Shown: one piece after another, positions 1-7,396 of the stretch
How positions within the stretch are numbered: the stretch's first letter is position 1
Layout of the letters: each line of letters begins with the position of its first letter
Assembly (NCBI RefSeq): GCF_002931075.1
Contig: NZ_PSTQ01000021.1
Span: forward strand, 1 to 38,918
Source: Pseudoclavibacter sp. AY1F1
GTDB lineage: Bacteria; Actinomycetota; Actinomycetes; Actinomycetales; Microbacteriaceae
Direction: 5' to 3'
DNA: 38,918 nt
Notes under the pieces: model-generated
Seen by the model: the letters and a program-made list of their open reading frames with translations, nothing else
The model's database searches: none
Told to the model about the DNA's origin: nothing
Translations under genes and position numbers: made by a program

Positions 1-186
1 ACAAGTGGCAGATGCTGATCTTTCTTTCAGAACTGTCCGACCCGTGCGACCCGCTCTCGCGTTTCGCTCCGTTGGCCTGACGAGTGATTACATTACGCAG
101 AGACCCAGCGACGCACAACTCGACCCATATCCCGGGCGTGTCGAACCAGCGATGGAGGAACGATCCGCCGCCTGAGCGCTGGGAGT
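1..186. other. Left edge, no gene assigned
   Basis: These bases lie downstream of the SpoIIM-like gene (minus strand) and run to the window edge. One plus-strand frame stays open from the edge to a TGA at 78-80, and another from the edge to about 173. Neither translation resembles a family I recognise. Either could be the tail of a gene starting outside the window, or plain intergenic sequence. Confidence 0.4.
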
Positions 187-1182
187 TCAGCCGGCATAGA
201 GCCGCTGTGCCCCACCGTCGAACTTGTCCAGCGCGCCCGTCTCGCCAGAGCGAACGGCCCGGCCGCCGAGCCAGAGCGCGTAGACCAGGTAGAGCGCAAG
301 AGCGGCGGCCCCGATCCCGATCTTCACCGGCCACGGCCAGTCCTGACGAGTGACGAATCCCTCCACAAGCCCCGAGATGAACAGGAAGATCGTGGTCCCG
401 ATAGCCACGACGATCAGAGCACGCCCGTCGTCGGCGAGCGACTGCATCCGCGTCTTGGGTCCCGGTGCAACCCACGACCAGAAGATGCGAAGCCCAGCAC
501 CTGCAGCGACGAAGACCATGGTCAGCTCGAGGAGTCCGTGCGGCGCGATCCAGAGGAAGAACACGTCGAGGTGACCGTGCGCACCGAGGACCGCTGCGCT
601 CTGGCCAAGGCCAAGCGCGTTCTGGACGAGGACCACGGGGACCCAAAGTCCGGTGATTCCGAAGGCGATGCACTGGGCTGCTATCCACGCGTTGTTCGTG
701 AAGACCCTCGCTGCGAAGCTGGATTCAGAGAACTCCGAGTAGTAGCCGACGAAGTCTTCCTCTGCGTACTGCTCGAGGGCCGCTTCCGATCCGAGGAACC
801 CGAGGATCTCAGGATTCGACGTGATCCACCAGTAGCTGAGCAGTGCCACGACCAGCGTGAAAACGGCTGCGCCGAGCGTCCACCACCGCACTCGGTACAA
901 GGCAGCTGGCAGCGCCAGCGAGAAGAACGACCCGAGAACAACCAGGATGTTTCGCCCGGCTCCGGTGAATCTTCCACGCGCACGCGACAACTGCACGGAG
1001 AGGAACTCCCCCTCGCGGGTCTCGCCGTAGCTGGTCCGCAGATCCGACAGCTCCGTCGACGAGTCCTGGTATCTCGTGATGAGCTCGTCGATCTCGGCGC
1101 CGGTGAGATTGCGGCGCCGAGCAAGCGCCCCCAGGCGCCGCCAATCCGCCGATCGGGCGGTTGTGAGAGCTTCAAGATCCAT
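187..1182 (-). CDS. Stage II sporulation protein M (SpoIIM/DUF95) family membrane protein
   Basis: The protein has 331 residues and begins MDLEALTTARSADWRRL, as actinobacterial SpoIIM-like proteins usually do. It has a soluble helical N-terminal part of about 90 residues, followed by about five to six hydrophobic segments, with the conserved ends of a polytopic membrane protein. In Bacillus SpoIIM is part of the DMP peptidoglycan-remodelling complex. In non-sporulating actinobacteria the role is unknown, and the gene usually sits beside RDD, DUF58 and MoxR genes. I chose the ATG at 1182. The frame extends to a GTG at 1206 and another ATG at 1200, but the family normally starts at MD(L/V). The divergent RDD gene begins only 16 bp away. 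Family assignment is good; function is inferred. Confidence 0.85.
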   Translation of the reverse strand: MDLEALTTARSADWRRLGALARRRNLTGAEIDELITRYQDSSTELSDLRTSYGETREGEFLSVQLSRARGRFTGAGRNILVVLGSFFSLALPAALYRVRWWTLGAAVFTLVVALLSYWWITSNPEILGFLGSEAALEQYAEEDFVGYYSEFSESSFAARVFTNNAWIAAQCIAFGITGLWVPVVLVQNALGLGQSAAVLGAHGHLDVFFLWIAPHGLLELTMVFVAAGAGLRIFWSWVAPGPKTRMQSLADDGRALIVVAIGTTIFLFISGLVEGFVTRQDWPWPVKIGIGAAALALYLVYALWLGGRAVRSGETGALDKFDGGAQRLYAG

Positions 1183-1198
1183 CTGTTTCAATACTGCC

Positions 1199-2065
1199 AT
1201 GGCCACTCAGACGCGACCCAGGGAACGGCTGAGCGTCACCGACGAGCAGCTTGTCGTGGGTGAGGGCGTCCACCTCGATGTGCGGCCCGCCGGCTTCGCG
1301 CTTCGGGCCGCCTCCACAGCTCTCGACGCGCTCGTCTACATGGCCGGGTACGTCGGCCTCCTCATCCTCACGATGACGGTCCTCTCGAGCGATGGATTCC
1401 CGATCGCGATCGATGAAGCGCTGCTGAGCGCCATCGCCATCGCGCTCGTGGTCGTCTGCCTCGTCATCGCGCCCTGCGTCGTCGAGACGCTCACGCACGG
1501 CAGATCGGTGGGGAAGTTCGCGACCGGACTGAGGATCGTGCGCGACGATGGCGGCGCGTCCGGATTCCGGCAGGCGCTCATCCGCGCATTGCTCGGCTTC
1601 ATCGAGCTCTACGGCTCAGCAGGCGGCATCGCGATCATCACGGGCCTCGTCAACTCCAGGGCCAAACGACTTGGCGACATCCTGGCGGGCACCACCTGTC
1701 AACGCGAGCGGGCGCCGAAGCTTCGCCGCCACCTCGGGCCGATGCCCCCTCAACTCCTCGGCTGGGCGGCCATCGCAGATGCCGGCAGACTCCCCGACCG
1801 CACGTCACGCCGCATCCTGGACTACCTCGATCAAGCCGCACAGCTCACCCCGTCCCATCGGGATCGAGCGGCGGGAGAGATCGCGCGCGAGACCCTCCCC
1901 CACGTGCATCCCATCCCCGACGTCGACGCTGACACCTACCTTCGCGGCCTCGCCGTGCTGCGCCGCGACCGCGAACTCTCGGCGCTCTCAGCCATCGCGC
2001 GTCGCGAAGCTGCCCTCGCTCCGACGCTCACCGGCATGCCCCATTCTTTCCCGGACCGCGGGTGA
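1199..2065 (+). CDS. RDD family membrane protein
   Basis: The protein has 288 residues. After a short N-terminus comes the typical opening of actinobacterial RDD proteins (LVVGEGVHLDVRPAGFALRA), with the R-x-x-D type residues that name the family at the start of the first helix. About three hydrophobic segments follow (residues 40-75, 78-100, 140-165), including SVGKFATGLRIVRDDG between helices two and three. After residue 180 comes a hydrophilic tail of roughly 100 residues. RDD proteins have been linked to ion exchange and membrane transport, but no substrate can be read here. The ATG at 1199 is the only start that keeps the conserved DEQLV segment. I see no clear ribosome-binding site. The gene is divergent from the SpoIIM-like gene, an arrangement common in actinobacteria. 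Confidence 0.85.
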   Translation: MATQTRPRERLSVTDEQLVVGEGVHLDVRPAGFALRAASTALDALVYMAGYVGLLILTMTVLSSDGFPIAIDEALLSAIAIALVVVCLVIAPCVVETLTHGRSVGKFATGLRIVRDDGGASGFRQALIRALLGFIELYGSAGGIAIITGLVNSRAKRLGDILAGTTCQRERAPKLRRHLGPMPPQLLGWAAIADAGRLPDRTSRRILDYLDQAAQLTPSHRDRAAGEIARETLPHVHPIPDVDADTYLRGLAVLRRDRELSALSAIARREAALAPTLTGMPHSFPDRG

Positions 2066-2128
2066 ACAGACGGGCTAACGACTGGTGATCCGCGCCTGAT
2101 GCACGCGATCTCGACTCTCCCCCGAACA

Positions 2129-2167
2129 CGACGCAGCCCGCCAGACAGGGTCTGGCGGGCTGCGTCG
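2129..2167. terminator. Bidirectional hairpin terminator between RDD gene and ahcY
   Basis: A perfect 18-bp stem (2129-2146 pairing with 2150-2167) closes a 3-nt loop, AGG. It sits between two convergent genes ending at 2065 and 2203, so it can serve both strands. It is very GC-rich with no real U-tract, as is common in actinobacteria. Confidence 0.85.
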
Positions 2168-2202
2168 AGCTCAGCGCCGAACGGAAACTCGGCGCGCGCT
2201 GA

Positions 2203-3675
2203 TCAGTAGCGGTAATGGCCAACCTTGTACGGCCCGTCGACGGCGACGCCGATGTAGTCGGCCTGTTCTGGCGTGAGTTCGGTCAACTTGACGCCGAGCG
2301 CATCGAGATGGAGGCGCGCGACCTGCTCGTCGAGATGCTTGGGGAGGACGTGCACGCCGAGCGGGTAGGCGTCGAGTCGCTGCCAGAGCTCGAGCTGCGC
2401 CAGCACCTGGTTCGTGAACGAGCTGCTCATGACAAACGAGGGGTGGCCGGTCGCGTTGCCGAGGTTGAGCAGGCGCCCCTCCGAGAGAACCAGCAGCGAC
2501 CGGGAGTTCGGGAGTCGCCACTCGTGCACCTGCGGCTTGATCTCGACGCGCGTCGCACCTTCGAGTTCCTCGAGCGCGGCCATGTCGATCTCGTTGTCGA
2601 AGTGACCGACGTTGCCGACGATCGCCATGTGCTTCATGCCAAGCATGTGCTCGAGCGTCAGAACGCTCTTGTTGCCGGTGCAGGTGATCCAGATGTCGAC
2701 CTGATCGAGGACATCCTCGACCTTCGCCACCTGGAAGCCATCCATCGCTGCCTGCCACGCGCAGATCGGGTCGACTTCGCTCACGATGACGCGAGCGCCT
2801 TGGCCACGCAGCGCCTCGGCTGCCCCCTTGCCGACGTCGCCGTAGCCGACGACAAACGCGGTCTTCCCGCCGATCAGCACGTCCGTAGCACGGTTCAGCC
2901 CGTCCGGCAGCGAGTGGCGGATGCCGTAAGTGTTGTCGAATTTCGACTTCGTCACGGAGTCGTTGACGTTGATCGCCGTGAACTGCAGCTCGCCACGCTC
3001 GGCAAGCTCATAGAGCCGGTGGACACCGGTCGTGGTCTCCTCGGTGACGCCTCGCACTTCCTCGGCGATGCGCGTGAAGTGGTCCGTGTCCTGGGCAAGC
3101 GACGTGCGAATGGTCTCGAGGACAACGCGCATCTCGGTGCTGTCGTCGTCGTTCGCCTCCCGAACGGCGCCCGCGATCTCCGCTTCCCGCCCGAGGTGCA
3201 CCAGCATGGTCGCGTCTCCCCCATCATCCAGGATGAGGTTGGGTCCGACAGCCCCCTCGGCGCTCCAGTCGAAGATGCGCGAGGTGCACCACCAGTACTC
3301 CTCGAGCGTCTCGCCCTTCCAGGCGAAGACGGGGACACCCATCGGGTCCTCGACCGTGCCTTCCGGGCCCACGGCGACCGCCGCAGCGGCCTCATCTTGA
3401 GTGGAGAAGATGTTGCAGCTCGCCCAGCGAACCTCCGCGCCGAGGTCGGTGAGCGTTTCGATGAGCACAGCCGTCTGCACGGTCATGTGCAGCGAGCCTG
3501 CGATGCGCGCACCCGCTAGCGGGTTCTGCCCGGCGTACTGCGCGCGAAGCGCCATAAGACCTGGCATCTCGATCTCGGCCAGACGGATCTGGTGTCGGCC
3601 CGCGGGCGCGAGCGCCAGGTCGGCGACGACAAACGGACGCTCGGTGGAGAGCTCGATACCTGACGTTGGGGCCAT
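2203..3675 (-). CDS. ahcY: Adenosylhomocysteinase (S-adenosyl-L-homocysteine hydrolase)
   Basis: This 490-residue enzyme reversibly hydrolyses S-adenosylhomocysteine to adenosine and homocysteine. It relieves product inhibition of methyltransferases and feeds methionine recycling in the cytoplasm. Visible signatures are [15 protein letters not shown] (61-75), the catalytic segment [11 protein letters not shown] (238-248), the NAD-binding glycine motif GYGDVGKG (277-284) and the conserved C-terminus KVGHYRY that reaches into the partner subunit's NAD site. An insertion around residues 150-190 is typical of the longer bacterial form. The ATG at 3675 is preceded by AAGGAAG at good spacing. An open frame runs further upstream but lacks conservation. 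The gene follows manB by 75 bp on the same strand and ends at a strong hairpin. Confidence 0.97.
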   Translation of the reverse strand: MAPTSGIELSTERPFVVADLALAPAGRHQIRLAEIEMPGLMALRAQYAGQNPLAGARIAGSLHMTVQTAVLIETLTDLGAEVRWASCNIFSTQDEAAAAVAVGPEGTVEDPMGVPVFAWKGETLEEYWWCTSRIFDWSAEGAVGPNLILDDGGDATMLVHLGREAEIAGAVREANDDDSTEMRVVLETIRTSLAQDTDHFTRIAEEVRGVTEETTTGVHRLYELAERGELQFTAINVNDSVTKSKFDNTYGIRHSLPDGLNRATDVLIGGKTAFVVGYGDVGKGAAEALRGQGARVIVSEVDPICAWQAAMDGFQVAKVEDVLDQVDIWITCTGNKSVLTLEHMLGMKHMAIVGNVGHFDNEIDMAALEELEGATRVEIKPQVHEWRLPNSRSLLVLSEGRLLNLGNATGHPSFVMSSSFTNQVLAQLELWQRLDAYPLGVHVLPKHLDEQVARLHLDALGVKLTELTPEQADYIGVAVDGPYKVGHYRY

Positions 3676-3750
3676 GACTGCTGCTTCCTTGCTACGGGGG
3701 TTGGTGGATGCTGCGGCGGCGGCCCGCAGGAACAGGCCGCCCACCGGCGA

Positions 3751-5193
3751 CTACTGGGCTCGGATGAGCGCAAGCACCTCGTCGCGGAGCGACTGCAGGC
3801 GAGCTTCGTCCTTCGCTTCGGCGTTCAGACGAAGGAGCGGCTCCGTATTGGACGCGCGCACGTTGAACCACCAGAAGCCGGTCTCGTCGGCGCCTCGGAC
3901 CGTGAGCCCGTCGAATTCGTCGAATTCCGCGGTGCCAGCGAAGGCGTCGACGATGCGCGCAAGCGCGGCAGGCACATCCGCGACCGTCGAGTTGATCTCG
4001 CCTGATGCGAAGTACGGATTCTCGAGGCTGCCGATCTCGGACAGCCGCTTATCAGACCCGCCAACCGCCGCGAGCACGTGCATCGCCGCGAGCATGCCGT
4101 TGTCTGCGCTCCAGAAATCACGGAAGTAGTAGTGCGCCGAGTGCTCGCCGCCGAACACCGCGTCAGTCGTCGCCATCTGTGCCTTGATGAGCGAGTGGCC
4201 GACCTTGGTGCGGACAGCCTTGGCACCTTCGGCGCTGATGGCCTCAGGCACGTGACGGGAGACGATGAGGTTGTGGAGGATCGTGGGCTCGGTCTCACCA
4301 GCTGCGCGGACGCGTGCGATCTCGCGACGGGCGACGATCGCGGTCACGGCGCTCGGCGAGACAGGCTCGCCGAGCTCGTCGATCAGGAAGCAACGGTCTG
4401 CGTCCCCGTCGAAAGCGAGGCCGAGGTCGGCGCCGTGCTCGATGACGGCCGCCTGCAGGTCGACGAGGTTCTTGGGATCGAGCGGGTTCGCCTCGTGGTT
4501 GGGGAACGTTCCGTCGAGCTCGAAGTACATAGGGACGATCTCGAGCGGCAGCGCTCCGAGACCGGCCGCCTCGCCGAGCACGGCCGGAACCGTGAGCCCG
4601 CCCATCCCGTTGCCGGCGTCGACGACAATCTTCAGCGGGCGGATGCTCGAGAGGTCGACAAGCTCGCGCAGATAGGCGGCGTAGTCGGCGAGCACGTCGA
4701 TGCGCTGTTCGTCACCCGGCTGCTCGACGGCGGCGATTCCCTCGTCGAGGAACGCTGCAGCGCGATCGCGGATGGCGGAGAGCCCCGTGTCGAAGCTCAG
4801 CGCCTTCGCACCCGCGAGCGAGAGCTTGATGCCGTTGTAGGCGGCCGGGTTGTGGCTCGCCGTGAACATCGCGGCCGCCGCGTCGTAGCGGCCAGACGCG
4901 AAGTAGTCCTCGTCGGTCGAGCAGAGGCCGATGTGGGTGACGTTCGCACCCCGAGCCGTTGCACCCCGAGCAAAGGCAGCAGCGAAGCCCGGCGAGGAAT
5001 CCCGCATGTCGTGGCCGACGACGACCGTCTGCCCTGAGAGCTCGAATTCGTCGACGAAGCCGGCGCCGAGCGCCGTCACGAGCGTCTCGGTGAGCTCGCT
5101 GCCCACGAGCCCCCGAACGTCGTAGCTCTTCACGACACCAGAGAGAGAACCCCGCTCGTCAGTCGACGCGGGTGCGATAGCCACAGAAGTCAT
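3751..5193 (-). CDS. manB: Phosphomannomutase / phosphoglucomutase
   Basis: This 480-residue alpha-D-phosphohexomutase interconverts mannose-6-phosphate and mannose-1-phosphate (possibly also the glucose phosphates), a step towards GDP-mannose and mannosylated lipids or glycans. Motifs appear in family order: the phosphoserine loop TASHNP (111-116, Ser113), the Mg-binding loop DGDADR (262-267), the sugar-binding GGEHSAHYYF loop, and a C-terminal phosphate-binding segment RASNTEPLLRLNAEA. The length is normal. The ATG at 5193 overlaps the stop of the DUF3499 gene as ATGA, which indicates translational coupling and fixes the start. With manA in the same window it completes the path from fructose-6-phosphate to mannose-1-phosphate. 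The order DUF3499-manB-ahcY is conserved in actinobacteria. Confidence 0.95.
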   Translation of the reverse strand: MTSVAIAPASTDERGSLSGVVKSYDVRGLVGSELTETLVTALGAGFVDEFELSGQTVVVGHDMRDSSPGFAAAFARGATARGANVTHIGLCSTDEDYFASGRYDAAAAMFTASHNPAAYNGIKLSLAGAKALSFDTGLSAIRDRAAAFLDEGIAAVEQPGDEQRIDVLADYAAYLRELVDLSSIRPLKIVVDAGNGMGGLTVPAVLGEAAGLGALPLEIVPMYFELDGTFPNHEANPLDPKNLVDLQAAVIEHGADLGLAFDGDADRCFLIDELGEPVSPSAVTAIVARREIARVRAAGETEPTILHNLIVSRHVPEAISAEGAKAVRTKVGHSLIKAQMATTDAVFGGEHSAHYYFRDFWSADNGMLAAMHVLAAVGGSDKRLSEIGSLENPYFASGEINSTVADVPAALARIVDAFAGTAEFDEFDGLTVRGADETGFWWFNVRASNTEPLLRLNAEAKDEARLQSLRDEVLALIRAQ

Positions 5194-5396
5194 GAACCCA
5201 AAACTACCGGACGCATCATGCTCCACCCCTGCGGTGGCGTCGAGCGTTCTGCGTGGCGGGCGCACAGGTCGTAGCTGTGCGGTTCGGCCGCGATCGCAAG
5301 CGGGCCGATGACGGCGAGCTTGTCCTCGTAGTCGAACGTCAGCGTGTACTCCGCCTTGCGGGTGCACGCGACTCGTGAGCATGGTCGATGTGACAT
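5190..5396 (-). CDS. DUF3499 family small zinc-ribbon-like protein
   Basis: The 68-residue protein begins MSHRPCSRVACTRKAEYTL. It carries two cysteines near the N-terminus (Cys6 and Cys11) and a second group, YDLCARHAER, so four metal-ligand candidates can be seen. The middle segment LAVIGPL and the downstream AEPHSYDLC are hallmarks of DUF3499, a conserved actinobacterial family of unknown function. It is shorter than many homologues, ending soon after the TPPQGW motif. The start at 5396 is supported by a TAGACT box exactly 7 nt upstream, making a leaderless mRNA likely. Its stop overlaps the manB start by ATGA. It is divergent from the metallopeptidase-like gene, as in many relatives. Confidence 0.88.
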   Translation of the reverse strand: MSHRPCSRVACTRKAEYTLTFDYEDKLAVIGPLAIAAEPHSYDLCARHAERSTPPQGWSMMRPVVLGS

Positions 5397-5403
5397 CGGC
5401 GCA

Positions 5404-5409
5404 AGTCTA
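5404..5409 (-). promoter_or_regulatory. -10 box of leaderless DUF3499-manB transcript
   Basis: On the minus strand TAGACT is followed by 7 nt and then the ATG at 5396. This places the predicted transcription start at or next to the A of the start codon. No ribosome-binding site precedes the gene. The box lies within the same 35-bp region as the divergent plus-strand box at 5419-5424. Confidence 0.7.
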
Positions 5410-5418
5410 CGCCGGGCG

Positions 5419-5424
5419 TAAACT
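5419..5424 (+). promoter_or_regulatory. -10 box of leaderless metallopeptidase-like gene
   Basis: TAAACT is followed by 7 nt and then the ATG at 5432, the same geometry as the divergent minus-strand promoter. No Shine-Dalgarno sequence is present. This supports the ATG at 5432 over the upstream in-frame ATGs at 5375 and 5381. Confidence 0.7.
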
Positions 5425-5431
5425 CGCAGGC

Positions 5432-5893
5432 ATGCCACGTCGCCGCCGGGAGAAAAAGTCCGAGAATGCCAGGAGGCAGGCGCGTCCTGAACGCGGCCTC
5501 GCCCGCGGAAGACACGGCAGGGGCATCCGCTCGAGCGTCGCGGGTCCTTACCTGCCCATGCTGACCGGCCGCGTCGTCAGGTTCGAGAACCACGTCGCCG
5601 ATGCCATGAACTACCTGCGCGCCGCGAACCCGGAGCGACTTGCGAACGTGCAGGTCGACATCGCGAACGTCCCGAAGACCCTGCAGCACTCGGATGGCAT
5701 GGACCGCTTCCACGTCGAGGCACCCAATCGCATCATCCTGTACCGCGTCGCGATCGACCGTCTTGCGCGGCTGCACTGCGAGGACCCCGTGCATTACCGG
5801 ATGCTGGTGGAGCGGTGCGTGCTGCAAGCTGTCGCCGAGCTGCTCGGCTCAGACCCATGGGACATAGCACCCGAGCGCTTCGGCGACGAATGA
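5432..5893 (+). CDS. Metallopeptidase-family (zincin-like) protein without HExxH
   Basis: The 153-residue protein has a basic N-terminus (residues 1-33), then a segment RSSVAGPYLPMLTGRVVRF, and a domain resembling the minimal actinobacterial zincin family (DUF1025-type) encoded opposite DUF3499. The helix that carries HExxH in active members reads VERCVLQAVAELLGSD here (about 126-141), with no His-Glu-x-x-His. It is therefore probably not a zinc protease, unless metal is bound elsewhere. The start at ATG 5432 is set by a leaderless promoter. The gene converges on the DUF5719 gene with an 18-bp gap. Family membership is inferred from context and the FxxxVxxA-type opening; function is unknown. 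Confidence 0.75.
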   Translation: MPRRRREKKSENARRQARPERGLARGRHGRGIRSSVAGPYLPMLTGRVVRFENHVADAMNYLRAANPERLANVQVDIANVPKTLQHSDGMDRFHVEAPNRIILYRVAIDRLARLHCEDPVHYRMLVERCVLQAVAELLGSDPWDIAPERFGDE

Positions 5894-5911
5894 CGGCCGC
5901 CGGGCGCGCGC

Positions 5912-7396
5912 CTATCTGTAGACGGTGATGACCTCGGCAAGCGGGTTGCTCGCGTAGCTGGGGATGGCCGCGAGCTGCCCGTCGCCCGCGTAGGCGAGCT
6001 GGACCGAGACTCGGTCAAGCCCTTCGAGCCTGTATTCGCGTGACGCCCCGACGTCGACGGACGCCGTGCCATGTGCGGGGATCGTGACGACCGTCACAGT
6101 GTCGTCATCCGCCACGAGCGTCACAGTCTTCTCGACACCGTCAGCGTCGGCGAGCTGCAGCTTCGGCGACGGACCATTCGGCACCGCGACGACCTGGCTG
6201 CCGCTCAGTGCGGGGACCGGCAGGTACCACGCCAGGTCTGACGACGTTGCCGTCGCCGTCGTCTGCACTGCCGCGACGACGGGGTGGCTCGCCTCGATCT
6301 GCAGCGTGTACTGGCCGATCGGGTAGCCGGTGAGCGGGATCTCGGTGGTTCGGCCGCCCTGGATCGTCAGCGAGATGGGCTCGAGCGCGGTGCCAGCCGC
6401 GTCGCGAACCTCGACGGTCAGCTCAGTCTCCTCGTCGCCGGGGGCGAGGACTCGAAGCATCGCACCTCGCTCGAGCACGAGGGTGCCCTCAGCCTCGGAG
6501 GCAGTGCTTGTCGACGGGACTCCGACGATCGAGAGCGAAGTGCTCGGAGCATCCTGCGCACCGATGATCTCGATGCCGCTCGGAGTGGCACCCGAAGTGC
6601 GAGTCTGGTGCAGCGTCGAGATGACGCTGCCGGAGACGGCCTCGACCTGGACGACGAGGTCTCCGCGCTCCGGTGCGACGCCCTCGAGGCTCACGACCTC
6701 ACGGCTGCTCCCTGGCACGACGATCTCCCGGATCGTCGGAGCCTGCACGGTGCCATCAGCCGTGGTGACCGTGACGCGAACTTCCGCCTGGCGTTCGGCG
6801 GGATTCACGATGACGAGCTGCGTGCTGCTGCCCTCGGCGGTACTGCCGCCGACCAGCCACTGCTCGGCTGAAGGCATGCGGCAGGCTGTCGCCGCGAAGC
6901 CAGCGGCGGAGGGCTGGGAAAGCTCGAGTGTCTGCGCGGCGGCGAACTCGGTCGGCGCGCCGTCCCCCGTGAGGCCTGGCACGGCGAAGCGCACGGGGGC
7001 GAGTGCCTGTTGCGCGTCGGCCGCCGGGGTCGACGCCACGACGGGCGCGACCTCCAGATCTTCCTGGTCACCAGCGAGGCGGATGCTCGTGGTGCCGAGC
7101 GTCGCGGGAAGAGTCGGGTCGTCGGTCGCGAGCCCCAGCAGCGTCAGCGGGCCAGGGCACACGCGGTCCTGCGCGCTCGCGACGGGACTCACGAGCACAG
7201 AATTCGCCGAGCTCGAGACAGCCCCCTCTGGGGCCAGCTGCACGGCGGCGACGACTCCGCCGACGGCGAGGACCGCCACCCCGACGCTCAGGACGCGCCA
7301 GACTGGCCGCCTGCCGCGCCTCTTGCTCGGCGTCTCGCGAGCCGCGTCGTCTGCTGCGCGTGCCTCGGCGATGACCTTGGACTCATCGAGCGTCAT
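5912..7396 (-). CDS. DUF5719 family membrane-anchored extracellular protein
   Basis: The 494-residue protein has a basic cytoplasmic N-terminus (KRRGRRPVWR, about 25-34), one transmembrane helix (about 35-52), and a large exported Ser/Thr/Val-rich part with beta-strand-like repeats (for example AERQAEVRVTVTTADG and ETELTVEVRDAAGT). Actinobacterial DUF5719 genes sit directly downstream of a large family-2 glycosyltransferase, as here. The ATG at 7396 has a strong GAGGAGG ribosome-binding site placed inside the end of the glycosyltransferase gene, and the two overlap by 14 nt, so they form one operon. The role is unknown. A partner for the glycosyltransferase or a wall-associated beta-sandwich protein is plausible (inference). 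Confidence 0.85.
   Translation of the reverse strand: MTLDESKVIAEARAADDAARETPSKRRGRRPVWRVLSVGVAVLAVGGVVAAVQLAPEGAVSSSANSVLVSPVASAQDRVCPGPLTLLGLATDDPTLPATLGTTSIRLAGDQEDLEVAPVVASTPAADAQQALAPVRFAVPGLTGDGAPTEFAAAQTLELSQPSAAGFAATACRMPSAEQWLVGGSTAEGSSTQLVIVNPAERQAEVRVTVTTADGTVQAPTIREIVVPGSSREVVSLEGVAPERGDLVVQVEAVSGSVISTLHQTRTSGATPSGIEIIGAQDAPSTSLSIVGVPSTSTASEAEGTLVLERGAMLRVLAPGDEETELTVEVRDAAGTALEPISLTIQGGRTTEIPLTGYPIGQYTLQIEASHPVVAAVQTTATATSSDLAWYLPVPALSGSQVVAVPNGPSPKLQLADADGVEKTVTLVADDDTVTVVTIPAHGTASVDVGASREYRLEGLDRVSVQLAYAGDGQLAAIPSYASNPLAEVITVYR

Noticed and set aside
3676-3750. Possible S-adenosylhomocysteine riboswitch before ahcY
   Set aside because: A GC-rich hairpin can be drawn, but the conserved SAH-riboswitch core is not recognisable, and the gap is only 75 bp after manB.
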